Origin: Antedon mediterranea
Taxonomy: Eukaryota; Echinodermata; Crinoidea; Comatulida; Antedonidae
Assembly (NCBI RefSeq): GCF_964355755.1
Contig: NC_092680.1
Span: forward strand, 14,547,001 to 14,611,000
Length of the DNA stretch: 64,000 nt
Reading direction: 5' to 3'
Below are positions 63,947-64,000 of this stretch, one piece after another. Each line of letters begins with the position of its first letter. Within the stretch, counting starts at the first letter, position 1. The position numbers were made by a program, and so were the translations under genes. The notes beneath the pieces were generated by a model. That model was not told the DNA's origin, did not search any database, and saw nothing but the letters and a program-made list of their open reading frames with translations.

Positions 63947-64000
63947 GTTGGCCTTGTTGTATAGGAAATAAGCTATTATAACAGTAGAATAATATGATTG

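Noticed and set aside
1-64000. CRISPR array, bacterial operon, or defence island
   Set aside because: Spliced animal genes and metazoan retroelements dominate; the regular repeats are minisatellites without unique spacers.

Overview
The window reads as AT-rich nuclear DNA from an invertebrate animal. Its genes are split by GT-AG introns, its introns and intergenic DNA are full of retrotransposon and DNA-transposon debris, and the encoded proteins (a carnitine/acylcarnitine carrier, a histamine-N-methyltransferase-like enzyme and a MYORG-like GH31 glycosidase) are animal families. A marine deuterostome, perhaps an echinoderm, is my best guess. That is inference from gene content and general repeat style, not proof. 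I see no operons, CRISPR arrays or bacterial features.

Three host genes can be reconstructed completely by eye. (1) 4602-7040, plus strand: a two-exon GH31 glycosidase of the MYORG / SITS-binding-protein type, about 678 aa, with an N-terminal membrane anchor. (2) 17454-37844, minus strand: SLC25A20, the mitochondrial carnitine/acylcarnitine carrier, in nine exons over about 20 kb, 299 aa, every junction in phase. (3) 40057-43727, minus strand: a three-exon SAM-dependent methyltransferase of the HNMT family, 288 aa. I see no sign that the three act in one pathway.

The rest is mostly mobile and repetitive DNA. The 7-17 kb intergenic stretch holds palindromes, TIR elements and SINE/LINE scraps. 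The SLC25A20 introns hold two minisatellites, a 1.55-kb tandem duplication ending 16 bp from a splice donor, several dead LINE fragments, a small MITE and a 2.58-kb TIR element with a clean 5-bp target duplication. The large HNMT intron holds a dead LINE and a Penelope-like remnant whose flank carries a hammerhead-like motif.

From 43839 to 57011 lie two LTR retrotransposons of the BEL/Pao group, one inside the other. The outer one (254/262-bp LTRs, target duplication ACAGG) sits about 110 bp upstream of the HNMT-like start codon. The inner one (857-bp LTRs, target duplication GGGGG) landed in the polypurine tract of the outer one, 2 bp before its 3' LTR. Both look very young. The inner one has a single intact gag-pol frame that stops right after the integrase zinc finger, so it has no integrase catalytic core.

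From 57283 to the end is a foldback-like composite with inverted arms built of ~95-bp repeats and a ~1.75-kb internal tandem duplication, followed by an element with a hairpin end and TCGG/TCTG microsatellites. I found no convincing new cellular system. The most interesting material is how these mobile elements are built and where they landed.
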